The notes beneath the pieces were generated by a model that worked only from the letters and a program-made list of their open reading frames with translations, was not told the origin of the DNA and did no database searches. A program made the position numbers and the translations under genes. A stretch of DNA of 64,000 nt from CAVQEK01 sp963711495 (GTDB taxonomy: Bacteria; Bacteroidota; Bacteroidia; Cytophagales; Cyclobacteriaceae), in contig CAVQEK010000009.1 of NCBI GenBank assembly GCA_963711495.1, positions 434,001-498,000 on the forward strand, written 5' to 3'. Every line of letters starts with the position of its first letter. Within the stretch, counting starts at the first letter, position 1. This document shows positions 43,217-52,636 of the stretch, piece by piece.

Positions 43217-46200
43217 ATGACAATTCTTTACACTTTCAAATCAGTCATATCAAAATATTCCAGGTCAGTTATGCTGATCATTGCAATGGTTTTGATGGCT
43301 GATATCAATTCATTTGCCCAGCAAGTCATCAAGGGCAAAGTGACAGATGCTGAGGATGGTTCACCGCTTCCAGGTGTAAACATCCTTATTAAAGGATCTA
43401 CAAAAGGTGCCGTAACGGATGCCGGTGGTGATTACTCCCTGGATATTTCCGATGGAAATGCCGTATTGATCTTTTCATTTATTGGTTATGTGCAGCAGGA
43501 AATTGCCGTAAACAATCGAACATTGCTCGATGTTGAATTGGCTCCCGATGTCCAGCAAATGCAGGAAGTGGTGGTAACAGCTCTGGGTATTAAAAGAGAA
43601 ACACAATCTTTAGGGTATTCAGTGCAGGAACTTCAGGGAAGTACCATTGACGAAAGCAAAGTCTCCAATTTCACCAATGCGCTGGCAGGGAAAGTAGCCG
43701 GCCTGGAGATTCGGTCTAACGCCGGTGTGGGCAGTTCTACCAGGGTGATATTGCGCGGGGAATCTATTCTTTCCCAGAATAACAACCAACCACTCTTTGT
43801 GGTGGATGGCATGCCCATTAGCAACAGTATTACCAATACTTCCAGCGCGGATTATGGGAACGGGGCGGCAGATATCAATCCCGCTGATATCGAAAGCGTG
43901 AATGTATTGAAGGGACCGGCTGCTGCGGCATTGTATGGATCAAGAGCGGCAAAGGGTGCCATCATCATCACCACCAAATCTGGCAAAAAGACCAAGGGTA
44001 TTGGCGTTTCTGTCAATTCCTCTGTAACGTTTGAAGATATTCTGATCATGCCCAAATGGCAGAATGAATTTGGTCAGGGATCGAGTGGATTATTTGAAGG
44101 GTCGAATTTCGGTTATCAGGGAAATCTTGATCTTTATCCCAATGGTATCCAGGATGGATTTGATGAGAGTTGGGGACCGCGTTTAAATTATGGTCCCAAC
44201 CGGGCACAGTTTGATTCTCCGACCACCAACGGTTTTAGAGGAGCTGATGTTTTCATTCCCAACCGTGGTGATATTATTCCTACACCATGGATTTCACATC
44301 CTGAAAATGTTAATGACTTTTTTGAATTAGGGAAAACCTTTACCAATACAGTTGCAGTTACCGGTGGTAACGATAAGGGAAATATCCGGGTAGCTTATAC
44401 CAATTTTGATCAAAAAGGCATTGTGCCGAATAATGATCTCGACCGGCATACCATTTCGCTGAATACCGGATACAACATTACGGACAAGTTCAGGGCCGAT
44501 GTAAAGATGAACTATATTAAGACAGAAAGTACCAACAGACCCGACCAGGGTTACGGACGTAATACACCCATGTATTTTATGCTGTGGATGGGTCGTCAGG
44601 TAAATATGAATAGCTTGAGAGACTACTGGCAACCTGGTTTGGAAGGTATTCAGCAGTTCCAATATAACTATGGTGAAAATCACAATAATCCATTTTTTTA
44701 CCAATATGAAAACACCAGCGCCCAATCCAAGGACAGACTCATAGGAAACATTCAGCTTACTTACAATTTCGATGAACATTGGAGCCTGATGTTAAGAACC
44801 GGCACGGACTACTATTATGATCATCGACCGATCAAACATGCTGTAAGTACGGTGAATAATGAACAAGGGAGTTATCAGGTAGTAGACCTTAACTTTGAAG
44901 AAAGGAATTCGGATTTTCTGTTGAAGTATGACCTGAAAAGCAAGGGCAAGATCGGTATGGTGCTTTCAGCCGGGGGTAACCGTCTTGATACACATGGAAG
45001 AAATGTTTCAACAACTGCTCCCCAATTGAATTTCCCCGGCATATACAACCTGGAGAATTATGCATCGCCGCTGCAGATCAGCGAAAATATGTATAAAAAA
45101 CGTGTTAATAGTCTTTACGGTCTGGCCCAGTTTGATTATAATAATTATTTGTTTCTCGATATTACAGGTAGAAATGACTGGTCCAGTACACTTCCTGCGG
45201 CAAATAATTCCTATTTCTATCCAGCAGTCTCTATGAGTGCTTTATTGGATCAGATCCTAAAGCTGCCGGATTTCGTGACACTGGCTAAACTGAGATTAGG
45301 AGTGGCACAGGTCGGAAATGATACCAATCCTTACAGTTTATCCAATACTTTTGGATTTGAACAACCCTGGGGTCAGGAACTGGCGGTGACTGAATCCAGT
45401 GGTTTGAAAAATCCACAATTAAAACCGGAATCGGTTACGACCTATGAAGCTGGTTTCAACCTGAGATTCTTGCAGGACAGGTTAGGTATCGATTTCACCT
45501 ACTATGATATCAGAACAAGAGACCAGATCATTCCAATCCCAATTACAGAAACATCCGGTTACACATCCAGGATCATCAATGCCGGTGAAATAAAAAATCA
45601 GGGTATTGAGATTATTTTGAATGCTACACCAGTTAAACTGTCGAATGGTTTTCGCTGGGATCTGACCTTAAATTATGCTAAAAACAATAATAAGGTTGTG
45701 GAACTTGCTGAAGGCATCACTTCAGTCGTTGTTTCCAGCCCGGGTGAAGAAGCAACCATTGAAGCCAGAGTTGGCGGGAGAATGGGCGATATCTACGGAC
45801 CTGGTTTTGAACGTGTCAAATCCGGGCCGATGGCTGGCCAGATTATCATTGCTTCCAATGGATTACCCATTAAAACCACCACACCTATTTATTTAGGCAA
45901 CTATAATCCTGATTGGACAGCAGGCCTCTATAATTCATTTACGTATAAAGGGGCCTTTGTAAATGTATTGTTTGACATTCGGCAGGGTGGTAAGTTTATT
46001 TCCAGAATGTTCAATAAAGGAATGGGCGCAGGCCAGTTGGCTGAGTCGGCTGTTGAACGTGCTGCGCGCGCTCCTGGAACGGAATACGATGGCTTGTATT
46101 ATCGCGCTGGCGCTGCGGATATGGGAAACGGAGAATACCAGCAGAATTTAACCAGCACGGACGGAACAGTAAGCGAGGGAATTTATGGCACACAAGCCAG

Positions 46201-46501
46201 AAATTATTACAAAGCTTACTATGATCACAATTCCGAATCCCAATTGTTTGATGCTTCTTTTGTCAAATTAAGGGAAATATCGATAGGATATAATCTTCCC
46301 GGAAAGCTACTCACCAGGTCTCCTATCAAGGATATCCAGGTTTCATTTGTTGGACGAAACCTCAAACTATGGACAGACAATCAACACTTTGATCCGGAAG
46401 CTGCCATGGCAACTACCGGAGGAGGTTTGGCTCCTGGTTTTGAAAACATGAGTTTACCATCAACCAAAAGTTGGGGATTTAACCTGAGCTTCAAGCTGTA
46501 A
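43217..46501 (+). CDS. SusC/RagA-family TonB-dependent outer-membrane transporter
   Basis: The 1094 aa product has a signal region ending SFAQQ, then a carboxypeptidase-regulatory-like domain (IKGKVTDAEDGSPLPGVNIL). A TonB-box-like EVVVTALGIKRE at about 115-126 and the plug domain (VDGMPISNSI, ADIESVNVLKGPAAAALYG, GAIIITTKSGK) follow, then a 22-strand barrel to the C-terminal Leu (STKSWGFNLSFKL). SusC proteins form the barrel whose lid is SusD; TonB drives uptake of large ligands into the periplasm. It is followed 22 bp later by susD, then by the LamG protein. Its position among phosphonate genes suggests a phosphonate-bearing oligosaccharide, lipid fragment or polymer as cargo. That cargo is inferred. 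Confidence 0.95.
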   Translation: MTILYTFKSVISKYSRSVMLIIAMVLMADINSFAQQVIKGKVTDAEDGSPLPGVNILIKGSTKGAVTDAGGDYSLDISDGNAVLIFSFIGYVQQEIAVNNRTLLDVELAPDVQQMQEVVVTALGIKRETQSLGYSVQELQGSTIDESKVSNFTNALAGKVAGLEIRSNAGVGSSTRVILRGESILSQNNNQPLFVVDGMPISNSITNTSSADYGNGAADINPADIESVNVLKGPAAAALYGSRAAKGAIIITTKSGKKTKGIGVSVNSSVTFEDILIMPKWQNEFGQGSSGLFEGSNFGYQGNLDLYPNGIQDGFDESWGPRLNYGPNRAQFDSPTTNGFRGADVFIPNRGDIIPTPWISHPENVNDFFELGKTFTNTVAVTGGNDKGNIRVAYTNFDQKGIVPNNDLDRHTISLNTGYNITDKFRADVKMNYIKTESTNRPDQGYGRNTPMYFMLWMGRQVNMNSLRDYWQPGLEGIQQFQYNYGENHNNPFFYQYENTSAQSKDRLIGNIQLTYNFDEHWSLMLRTGTDYYYDHRPIKHAVSTVNNEQGSYQVVDLNFEERNSDFLLKYDLKSKGKIGMVLSAGGNRLDTHGRNVSTTAPQLNFPGIYNLENYASPLQISENMYKKRVNSLYGLAQFDYNNYLFLDITGRNDWSSTLPAANNSYFYPAVSMSALLDQILKLPDFVTLAKLRLGVAQVGNDTNPYSLSNTFGFEQPWGQELAVTESSGLKNPQLKPESVTTYEAGFNLRFLQDRLGIDFTYYDIRTRDQIIPIPITETSGYTSRIINAGEIKNQGIEIILNATPVKLSNGFRWDLTLNYAKNNNKVVELAEGITSVVVSSPGEEATIEARVGGRMGDIYGPGFERVKSGPMAGQIIIASNGLPIKTTTPIYLGNYNPDWTAGLYNSFTYKGAFVNVLFDIRQGGKFISRMFNKGMGAGQLAESAVERAARAPGTEYDGLYYRAGAADMGNGEYQQNLTSTDGTVSEGIYGTQARNYYKAYYDHNSESQLFDASFVKLREISIGYNLPGKLLTRSPIKDIQVSFVGRNLKLWTDNQHFDPEAAMATTGGGLAPGFENMSLPSTKSWGFNLSFKL

Positions 46502-46522
46502 AACCTTAAATGAAATTCAACA

Positions 46523-48034
46523 ATGAAAAATATATTAAACAGAATCATAATCTTTTCGGTGTTCTTCAGCTTCATCACTGTGCGTTGTACACAGGATTTT
46601 GAAGAGATAAACCGAAATCCAAATGAGCCGGATGAACTCACCAATGCCGGTCTGCTATTGCCAACGATCATCAGGGGCAGCATGGAAGATTATTATACCG
46701 GTTCCTGGAGGCGAGGCAACGTCGTTGCGGATTATCAGGCCAATCAGTTCGTGAGTGCTTTTGACTGGTCACCAGCCGATGCCAATGAATACTTCGTGTG
46801 GAGCTTTTACGGGCACATGAGGAATGTGAATACATTATATCAGATTGCCGTAAAGCAAGATCATAAAAATTTTCAGGGTGTTGCGCTGGTACTCAAGTCG
46901 TTTATGTTTCAAAATCTAACAGATGTATATGGTGATATACCTTATTCTGAAGCGACCAAGGCCAAGGAAAATATCAATTTCCCGGTTTACGACACCCAGG
47001 AATCCATTTATAGTGGTATTTTGGCAGATCTCGCCGAAGCGAACGATTTACTCGGACCTAACAATGGCAATATTAGTGGCGATATACTTTACGGCGGTGA
47101 TTACCTGAAATGGAAAAAATTTGCCAATTCACTCAGAATGCGCTGTTTATTGCGAATTTCTGATCGACGGGATCCCAGTGCAGATATGGCGGCCATTGTT
47201 GGAGACCCACAGAAATACCCTTTATTCGAAAGTTATAAGGATCAGGCTGCGCTGCAATATCTGGATCAGTTGGGCAATGAATTTCCAAGATATCGGGCCA
47301 CCAATTATGCCAGTGGTACCCATGCTTCACTATCATTGGTTGAGAGGTTAACTGCAATGAATGATCCCAGATTATATGTTTTTGCCCAACCAACTCCTGC
47401 CACAGCCGGTGGCAGCAACCCGGAATATGCAGGTGTTCCAAATGGCATTGACAATGAGGATACCTACAATGGAGGAGCCATGAATCAATCGCCTCCAGGC
47501 TTGTTATGGGCTTCAATTTCCTGGGATGAAGAACTGGCATCACCCACTGCTGCACAAAGTTTACTGATGACTTATTCCGAATTGCAGTTTATATTGGCTG
47601 AAGCCATCGAAAAAGGATGGATATCCGGAAATGCAGAGGAGCATTATATGAATGGCATCAAAGATCAATTTGATTATTACGCCAGTAGAATACCCGATAA
47701 CTATACTTTTCCAACCGCAGCAGATGTGATCCCTGATCCATCATATTATACACAGGATGCGGTAGCTTATACCGGAACCACTGATGAAAAGCTACAAAAG
47801 ATATGGATGCAGAAATGGTTGGCACTGTTCAATTGTGGATTTGAAGGATGGTCGGAATGGAAAAGGACAGGTTATCCTGAGATTGTTGCGGGACCGAACA
47901 GTTTGGGTTATGTACCGGTCCGGTTTCTCTATCCTTTAACGGAACAAAATCTGAATACGGACAATTATGATGCCGCGGTTCAGCAGCAGGGTCCGGACAA
48001 CACTCAAACTCATGTATGGTGGGATGTCAATTGA
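46523..48034 (+). CDS. SusD/RagB-family substrate-binding lipoprotein
   Basis: The 503 aa product has a lipoprotein signal with Cys 22 (VRC-TQDFEEINRNPNEP), followed by the helical SusD fold with TPR-like repeats (NTLYQIAVKQDHKNFQGVAL, FMFQNLTDVYGDIPYSEA, YLKWKKFANSLRMRCLLRIS). The C-terminal signature of the family is KIWMQKWLALFNCGFEGWSE. SusD sits on the outer membrane, binds the ligand and closes the SusC barrel. It is of the SusD-like type found in many loci, and its ligand-binding loops do not identify a sugar. Encoded 22 bp after susC and 43 bp before the LamG protein, in one operon. Confidence 0.95.
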   Translation: MKNILNRIIIFSVFFSFITVRCTQDFEEINRNPNEPDELTNAGLLLPTIIRGSMEDYYTGSWRRGNVVADYQANQFVSAFDWSPADANEYFVWSFYGHMRNVNTLYQIAVKQDHKNFQGVALVLKSFMFQNLTDVYGDIPYSEATKAKENINFPVYDTQESIYSGILADLAEANDLLGPNNGNISGDILYGGDYLKWKKFANSLRMRCLLRISDRRDPSADMAAIVGDPQKYPLFESYKDQAALQYLDQLGNEFPRYRATNYASGTHASLSLVERLTAMNDPRLYVFAQPTPATAGGSNPEYAGVPNGIDNEDTYNGGAMNQSPPGLLWASISWDEELASPTAAQSLLMTYSELQFILAEAIEKGWISGNAEEHYMNGIKDQFDYYASRIPDNYTFPTAADVIPDPSYYTQDAVAYTGTTDEKLQKIWMQKWLALFNCGFEGWSEWKRTGYPEIVAGPNSLGYVPVRFLYPLTEQNLNTDNYDAAVQQQGPDNTQTHVWWDVN

Positions 48035-48076
48035 TATCCTCACCTGTTTATTTTCTAACAAGAAAAGACAAGTAAA

Positions 48077-51000
48077 ATGAAGATAAAAAAATTACTATTT
48101 CTGGGCTGGGCATTCTTAATGGTACAAGGAGCACTCGCTCAAGGTCCTGTCGTTTATTTGCCACTTGATGACAATCTTAATGATTATAGTGGCAATGGAT
48201 TGAATGCCACTGACGCTGGTTCTGAAAGCACAGAATTTGTCTCTGATGCTGATAGGGGCCAGGTTGCCAAGTTCCCAATCGATGCACATGCACAACTTCC
48301 GTTAGATCCGAAATTGAATTTTGGAACGGGTGACTTCAGTATCGCTTTCTGGATAAAAGTCGACCCCACCGTACCGCCCACAAGTGACCCCGCCATTATC
48401 AGCAACAAGGATTGGGGCAGTGGTGGAAACCCCGGATTCTTAATTGCCCTGGATGGCGCGGACGACCCGGCCAACAACCACATGTGGACTTCTAACATTG
48501 CCGATGGTACCGGTCGTCTTGACTGGGATGCAGATGATAATAATGCACCAAATCTGGTAGATGGTCAATGGCATTTTGTGGCTGTGGCGTATGACCGTTC
48601 GGCCACCATGAATGTTTATGTTGACGGCGTTCTCAAGCAATCAGACCCGGCTCAGGATTCCAAAGATTTGACGCTGGTACCAGGTGATATTAGTGCAGCA
48701 AACCTGCCCATTACCATCATGCAGGATGGAACGGGAGCATATGGTCACGATTTCGAAGCCATGCTTGATGAGATCTACATATACGATCGCGTTTTGGATG
48801 AAGATGAAGTGATGAATTTGAAAAATTATGGGCTAAACCCAGTGGAGGATGCAGTAATGGGGGCGGATGTATATCTGCCCCTTGATACTGACCTCACTGA
48901 TGCCAGTGGTAATAAACTTGATGCTGTCGATGCCGGTACTGAACCTACGGAATTCGTGAATGATCCTGAGCGTGGTCAGGTGGCGAGTTTTCCAATAGAC
49001 GCCCATGCTCAGTTGCCATTGGATCCCAAACTGAATTTTGGTACGGGAAATTTCAGCCTGGCATTCTGGATAAAAGTAGATCCAACAGTGCCACCTACCG
49101 GCGATCCTTCCATTATTAGCAATAAAGACTGGGGAAGCGGTGATAATCCGGGGTTTTTAATTGCCCTGGACGGTGCCGATGATCCGGCCAATAATCACAT
49201 GTGGACTTCCAACATTGCTGACGGTACAGGTCGGCTGGATTGGGATGCTGATGACAATGGCACGCCAACGCTGGTTGATGGCCAATGGCATTATGTGGCA
49301 GTCACTTATGACCGCACAGCTACTATGAATGTCTATTTCGATGGTGAGTTGAAACAAACGGACCCTGCCCAGGATTCAAAGGACATGTCGTTGGTTCCGG
49401 GAGATGTTAGCGCTGCTAATTTGCCCATTACACTTATGCAGGATGGCACCGGAGCTTATAATCACGATTTTGCCGGAATGCTGGACGAAGTGCGAATATG
49501 GAAAGGAAAAGTACTCAGCGACAGTGAGGTGAAAAAAACGATGAATTATAAACCAGGCGTAGATAAAACATATTCAGCTACAGTCTATCTGCCATTGGAT
49601 ACCGATCTGAATGATGCCAGTGGAAATAACCTGAATGCGACGGATGCAGGTACGGAAAGTACGGAATTTATTACTGACGATGAACGTGGCCAAGTGGCTA
49701 AATTTCCTTTGGCCGCCCATGCGCAACTGCCACTGGATCCTAAATTAAATTTCGGGACTGATGATTTCAGCCTGGCATTCTGGATTAAAGTAGATCCGAC
49801 TATTCCACCAACCAGCGACCCCTCGATCATTAGCAATAAGGACTGGGGTAGTGGAGGCAACCCTGGATTTTTAGTTGCCTTGGACGGTGCTGATGATCCG
49901 GCTAACAATCACATGTGGACCTCCAATATTGCAGATGGCACTGCCCGGCTTGATTGGGATGCCGATAATAACGGGGCAGCGAATTTGGTGGACGGTAAGT
50001 GGCATTTTGTAGCGGTGACCTATAATCGATCAGCTACCATGAATGTGTATTTGGATGGGGAATTAAAACAAACAGATCCGGCAGCTGATTCAAAAGATCT
50101 GACACTGGTTCCGGGAGATATCAGCGCTGCAAATCTACCGATCACGATCATGCAGGATGGAACGGGGAGTTATGGACATGATTTTGAGGCTACGCTCGAC
50201 GATATAAGAATTTGGAGTGGCACTGTTGTATCACCTGGAGAGATACTCAACATGTATAAATATGTTGAAAAACAATCCAGTGACCTGTCTTTTGGGGCCG
50301 ATATATATCTACCATTAGATGCCGATCTTAAGGATAAAAGTGGCAATGGTGTTGATGCTACGGACAAAGGCACTGAAGAGGTACAATTTGTTGAAGATAT
50401 GCAAAGAGGCCAGGTTGCCGAGTTTTCCACGGCTGCCTATGCTCAGTTTGCCGACAACAGTCTCCTTGATTTTGGCACCGATAATTTTACGGTTTCGTTC
50501 TGGGTAAAGATTGATGCCAATATTGGGGTAGCTGGTGATCCGGTAATTATGGGAAATAAAGATTGGGACAGTGGAGGCAATCCGGGTTTTCAGATAGGAC
50601 TGGATGGAGCCGACGATCCTTCAGCGCACCATTGGACTGTTAATGTTGCAGATGGTATCGGCGGCCGCTTGGATTGGGATGCCGATGATAACAACACCCC
50701 AAACCTCAAGGACGGAAACTGGCATTTCGTCGTTGCGGCTTTCGATCGGCAGTCAACATTGAATGTTTATTTCGATGGTGTTCTGCGACAATCTGATCCG
50801 GCGCAGGATTCCAAGGATCTCACTTTATTGACTGGCAGTTTGAGCGATACAGGATACCCGCTGACCCTCATGCAGGATGGTACAGGGGCCTACCCCAGTG
50901 ATTTTGCAGCAAGATTAGACGATATCAGGATATGGAAAGGCAAATCCCTTTCCAATAAAGAAGTGGCGGAGATCTATCATCCTGAAGACAAATCTTATGA

Positions 51001-52009
51001 TGCTGTCGTTTTTCTGCCTTTGAACAACAGTTTGCTCGACTACAGCGGAAATAATCTCCATGCCATAGATGCTGGCGCCAAAAATACTGATTTTGTAAAG
51101 GATCCGGACCGTGGTGATGTAGCCAGTTTTGCAGTGGAAGCCGATGCACAATTGCCTTTGGATCCAAAGCTCGACTTTGGAACGGAAGATTTTAGTGTTG
51201 GCTTTTGGATCAGAATCAATCCGAATTTTCCCACACCTGGTGATCCGGCAATTTTCAGCAATAAAAACTGGGACAGTGGAGGAAATCCCGGGATTTTGGT
51301 TGGGCTTGATGGCGCCGATGATGCGGCCAGCCACCATTGGACTGTCAATGTTGCAGATGGCACCGGTCGCCTGGATTGGGATGCTGATGATAACGGTGCG
51401 CCAAATTTGAAAGATGGGAACTGGCATTTTGTGGCGGTGGCATTTGATAGGGCTGCCACGATGAATGTATATTTCGATGGTGCGCGGTACCAGACTGATG
51501 AAGCCCAGGATTCAAAAGATATGACACTGGTTACGGGAAGTCTGACAGCGGCTGGTTTACCTTTTACCCTGATGCAGGATGGTACAGGTCAATACAGCAG
51601 TGATTTTGCGGCATTACTGGATAATGTGCGGGTCTGGGATTATGCCATTTCTGATGCTGAAGCAGCCAAAATTTTTGATGAAGATAAAGGCAGCGGTATC
51701 GGCGGGGCAACAGAAATTGTATTGGGTACGGATCCGGTGAAGGAATTTAAATCCAGAATCGTGGTTTATCCCAACCCTGTTACTGGAAATACATCATATA
51801 TCCAATATTCCCTCCAACGGGCTTCAAGTGTAAACGTGTCGATTTTTGATAGTCTTGGTAATCTGGTGGAAGTTTTAACCAATGATTTGGAAGGTGCAGG
51901 TGAACACACCCTTCAATGGAACACTTCCAATTACCGGTCTGGTCTCTATATCTACCGTATTCAGGGTATCGATGGCATAAAATCCGGTAAGGTGATTCTA
52001 CAAAAGTGA
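48077..52009 (+). CDS. Secreted five-LamG-domain surface protein with T9SS sorting domain
   Basis: The 1310 aa product has a signal peptide (LLFLGWAFLMVQGALAQ), then five consecutive laminin-G/ConA-like domains starting at about residues 26, 265, 503, 743 and 978, each about 237 long. Each begins VYLPLD..L.D.SGN.L.A.DAG and contains DPSIISNKDWGSGGNPGFLI, DGTGRLDWDADDN and DGQWHFVAVTYDR. The tail (about 1222-1310) has the T9SS type A sorting pattern (VVYPNPVTGN, FDSLGNLVEVL, YRSGLYIYRIQGIDG). LamG domains bind glycans and other ligands; five in a row make a multivalent surface binder, probably presenting substrate to SusCD. A related LamG is inserted in the phosphodiesterase at 55625. No catalytic motif is seen. 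Confidence 0.92.
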   Translation: MKIKKLLFLGWAFLMVQGALAQGPVVYLPLDDNLNDYSGNGLNATDAGSESTEFVSDADRGQVAKFPIDAHAQLPLDPKLNFGTGDFSIAFWIKVDPTVPPTSDPAIISNKDWGSGGNPGFLIALDGADDPANNHMWTSNIADGTGRLDWDADDNNAPNLVDGQWHFVAVAYDRSATMNVYVDGVLKQSDPAQDSKDLTLVPGDISAANLPITIMQDGTGAYGHDFEAMLDEIYIYDRVLDEDEVMNLKNYGLNPVEDAVMGADVYLPLDTDLTDASGNKLDAVDAGTEPTEFVNDPERGQVASFPIDAHAQLPLDPKLNFGTGNFSLAFWIKVDPTVPPTGDPSIISNKDWGSGDNPGFLIALDGADDPANNHMWTSNIADGTGRLDWDADDNGTPTLVDGQWHYVAVTYDRTATMNVYFDGELKQTDPAQDSKDMSLVPGDVSAANLPITLMQDGTGAYNHDFAGMLDEVRIWKGKVLSDSEVKKTMNYKPGVDKTYSATVYLPLDTDLNDASGNNLNATDAGTESTEFITDDERGQVAKFPLAAHAQLPLDPKLNFGTDDFSLAFWIKVDPTIPPTSDPSIISNKDWGSGGNPGFLVALDGADDPANNHMWTSNIADGTARLDWDADNNGAANLVDGKWHFVAVTYNRSATMNVYLDGELKQTDPAADSKDLTLVPGDISAANLPITIMQDGTGSYGHDFEATLDDIRIWSGTVVSPGEILNMYKYVEKQSSDLSFGADIYLPLDADLKDKSGNGVDATDKGTEEVQFVEDMQRGQVAEFSTAAYAQFADNSLLDFGTDNFTVSFWVKIDANIGVAGDPVIMGNKDWDSGGNPGFQIGLDGADDPSAHHWTVNVADGIGGRLDWDADDNNTPNLKDGNWHFVVAAFDRQSTLNVYFDGVLRQSDPAQDSKDLTLLTGSLSDTGYPLTLMQDGTGAYPSDFAARLDDIRIWKGKSLSNKEVAEIYHPEDKSYDAVVFLPLNNSLLDYSGNNLHAIDAGAKNTDFVKDPDRGDVASFAVEADAQLPLDPKLDFGTEDFSVGFWIRINPNFPTPGDPAIFSNKNWDSGGNPGILVGLDGADDAASHHWTVNVADGTGRLDWDADDNGAPNLKDGNWHFVAVAFDRAATMNVYFDGARYQTDEAQDSKDMTLVTGSLTAAGLPFTLMQDGTGQYSSDFAALLDNVRVWDYAISDAEAAKIFDEDKGSGIGGATEIVLGTDPVKEFKSRIVVYPNPVTGNTSYIQYSLQRASSVNVSIFDSLGNLVEVLTNDLEGAGEHTLQWNTSNYRSGLYIYRIQGIDGIKSGKVILQK
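48152..51690 (+). repeat. Five direct protein-coding repeats (LamG units)
   Basis: The five units start at about 48152, 48869, 49583, 50303 and 51008 and are 705-720 bp long. Units 1-3 are nearly identical in protein sequence, while 4 and 5 differ more. Many synonymous codons differ even between the closest units (for example GGCAGTGGTGGA against GGAAGCGGTGAT), so the duplications are old and the protein sequence has been held by selection. Confidence 0.9.
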
Positions 52010-52041
52010 TATACTGCTTAATTTGAAAACTTTAATTTGAT

Positions 52042-52527
52042 ATGAAAATGAAATTCTTAAAATATATATCCCTGGGCGCCACACTGGTTGTACTATTTAC
52101 GCTTACATCGTGTGATAAGCATGGTGATCCACAGCCCCCTATAGATCTGAATGACACCCAGAAGGCTTCGATTTCAATGCGGGGAGTTTGGGGACAGGCA
52201 TCGGATGCCTCGTTGCCGTTTGGAACGACAGAAGGGGTCCTTGATCAGTTGATCCTGGAATTCAGGATCGGGGATGATTATTATCCCACTACTTTTACCG
52301 CCAAGAATGCTGATTATTTCTTTGGATCTGAAGAACAAGGAACATGGGATTGGGTGGAAGGTTCTCTGGAACAGATAGATCTGGTCAATGTATCGCCCAT
52401 TACCAGTATTACGGTGATGAAAGAAGCATCTCAAATAAGGGTTACATTTTATTATGATGGCCCCAGTGGTGGCAGGGTGAGTGGTATTGGTGAGTATTCG
52501 GTGACCCTCAACAAAATAGCACCTTAA
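52042..52527 (+). CDS. Small SusCD-associated lipoprotein, unknown function
   Basis: The 161 aa product has a lipoprotein signal ending LFTLTSC-DKH (Cys 24), followed by a short acidic linker and a beta-rich domain with MRGVWGQASDASLPFGTTEG, EEQGTWDWVEG and VTFYYDGPSGGRVSGIGEYS. It looks like the small lipocalin-like or DUF5004-type lipoproteins often encoded next to SusCD pairs, but I do not recognise a specific family. Located 32 bp after the LamG gene, as last gene of the susC-susD-LamG unit, before a terminator hairpin. A surface or periplasmic accessory role is likely. Confidence 0.78.
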   Translation: MKMKFLKYISLGATLVVLFTLTSCDKHGDPQPPIDLNDTQKASISMRGVWGQASDASLPFGTTEGVLDQLILEFRIGDDYYPTTFTAKNADYFFGSEEQGTWDWVEGSLEQIDLVNVSPITSITVMKEASQIRVTFYYDGPSGGRVSGIGEYSVTLNKIAP

Positions 52528-52552
52528 TTTCAATAATTTGATTCAAGATGAT

Positions 52553-52591
52553 AAACCGCTAGGATCGAAGTCAATTCGATTTTAGTGGTTT
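52553..52591 (+). terminator. Hairpin terminator between the susCD unit and the phosphodiesterase unit
   Basis: AAACCGCTAGGATCGAA pairs with TTCGATTTTAGTGGTTT across a GTCAA loop: 17 bp, three of them G-U. A T-rich stretch (GTTGTTATTTT) follows. It separates the susC-to-lipoprotein genes from the secreted enzyme genes, and could also serve as a partial terminator setting their ratio. Confidence 0.7.
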
Positions 52592-52636
52592 GTTGTTATT
52601 TTAAACTGACCATATTTTATCCAAATCAAATCCGTC

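Noticed and set aside
50915..51459. Long minus-strand frames opposite the fifth LamG repeat
   Set aside because: Shadows of the repeat-bearing gene; similar shadows recur opposite the other LamG repeats.
48152..51690. Possible recent gene amplification of LamG units
   Set aside because: The units differ at many silent positions, so they are not recent copies.
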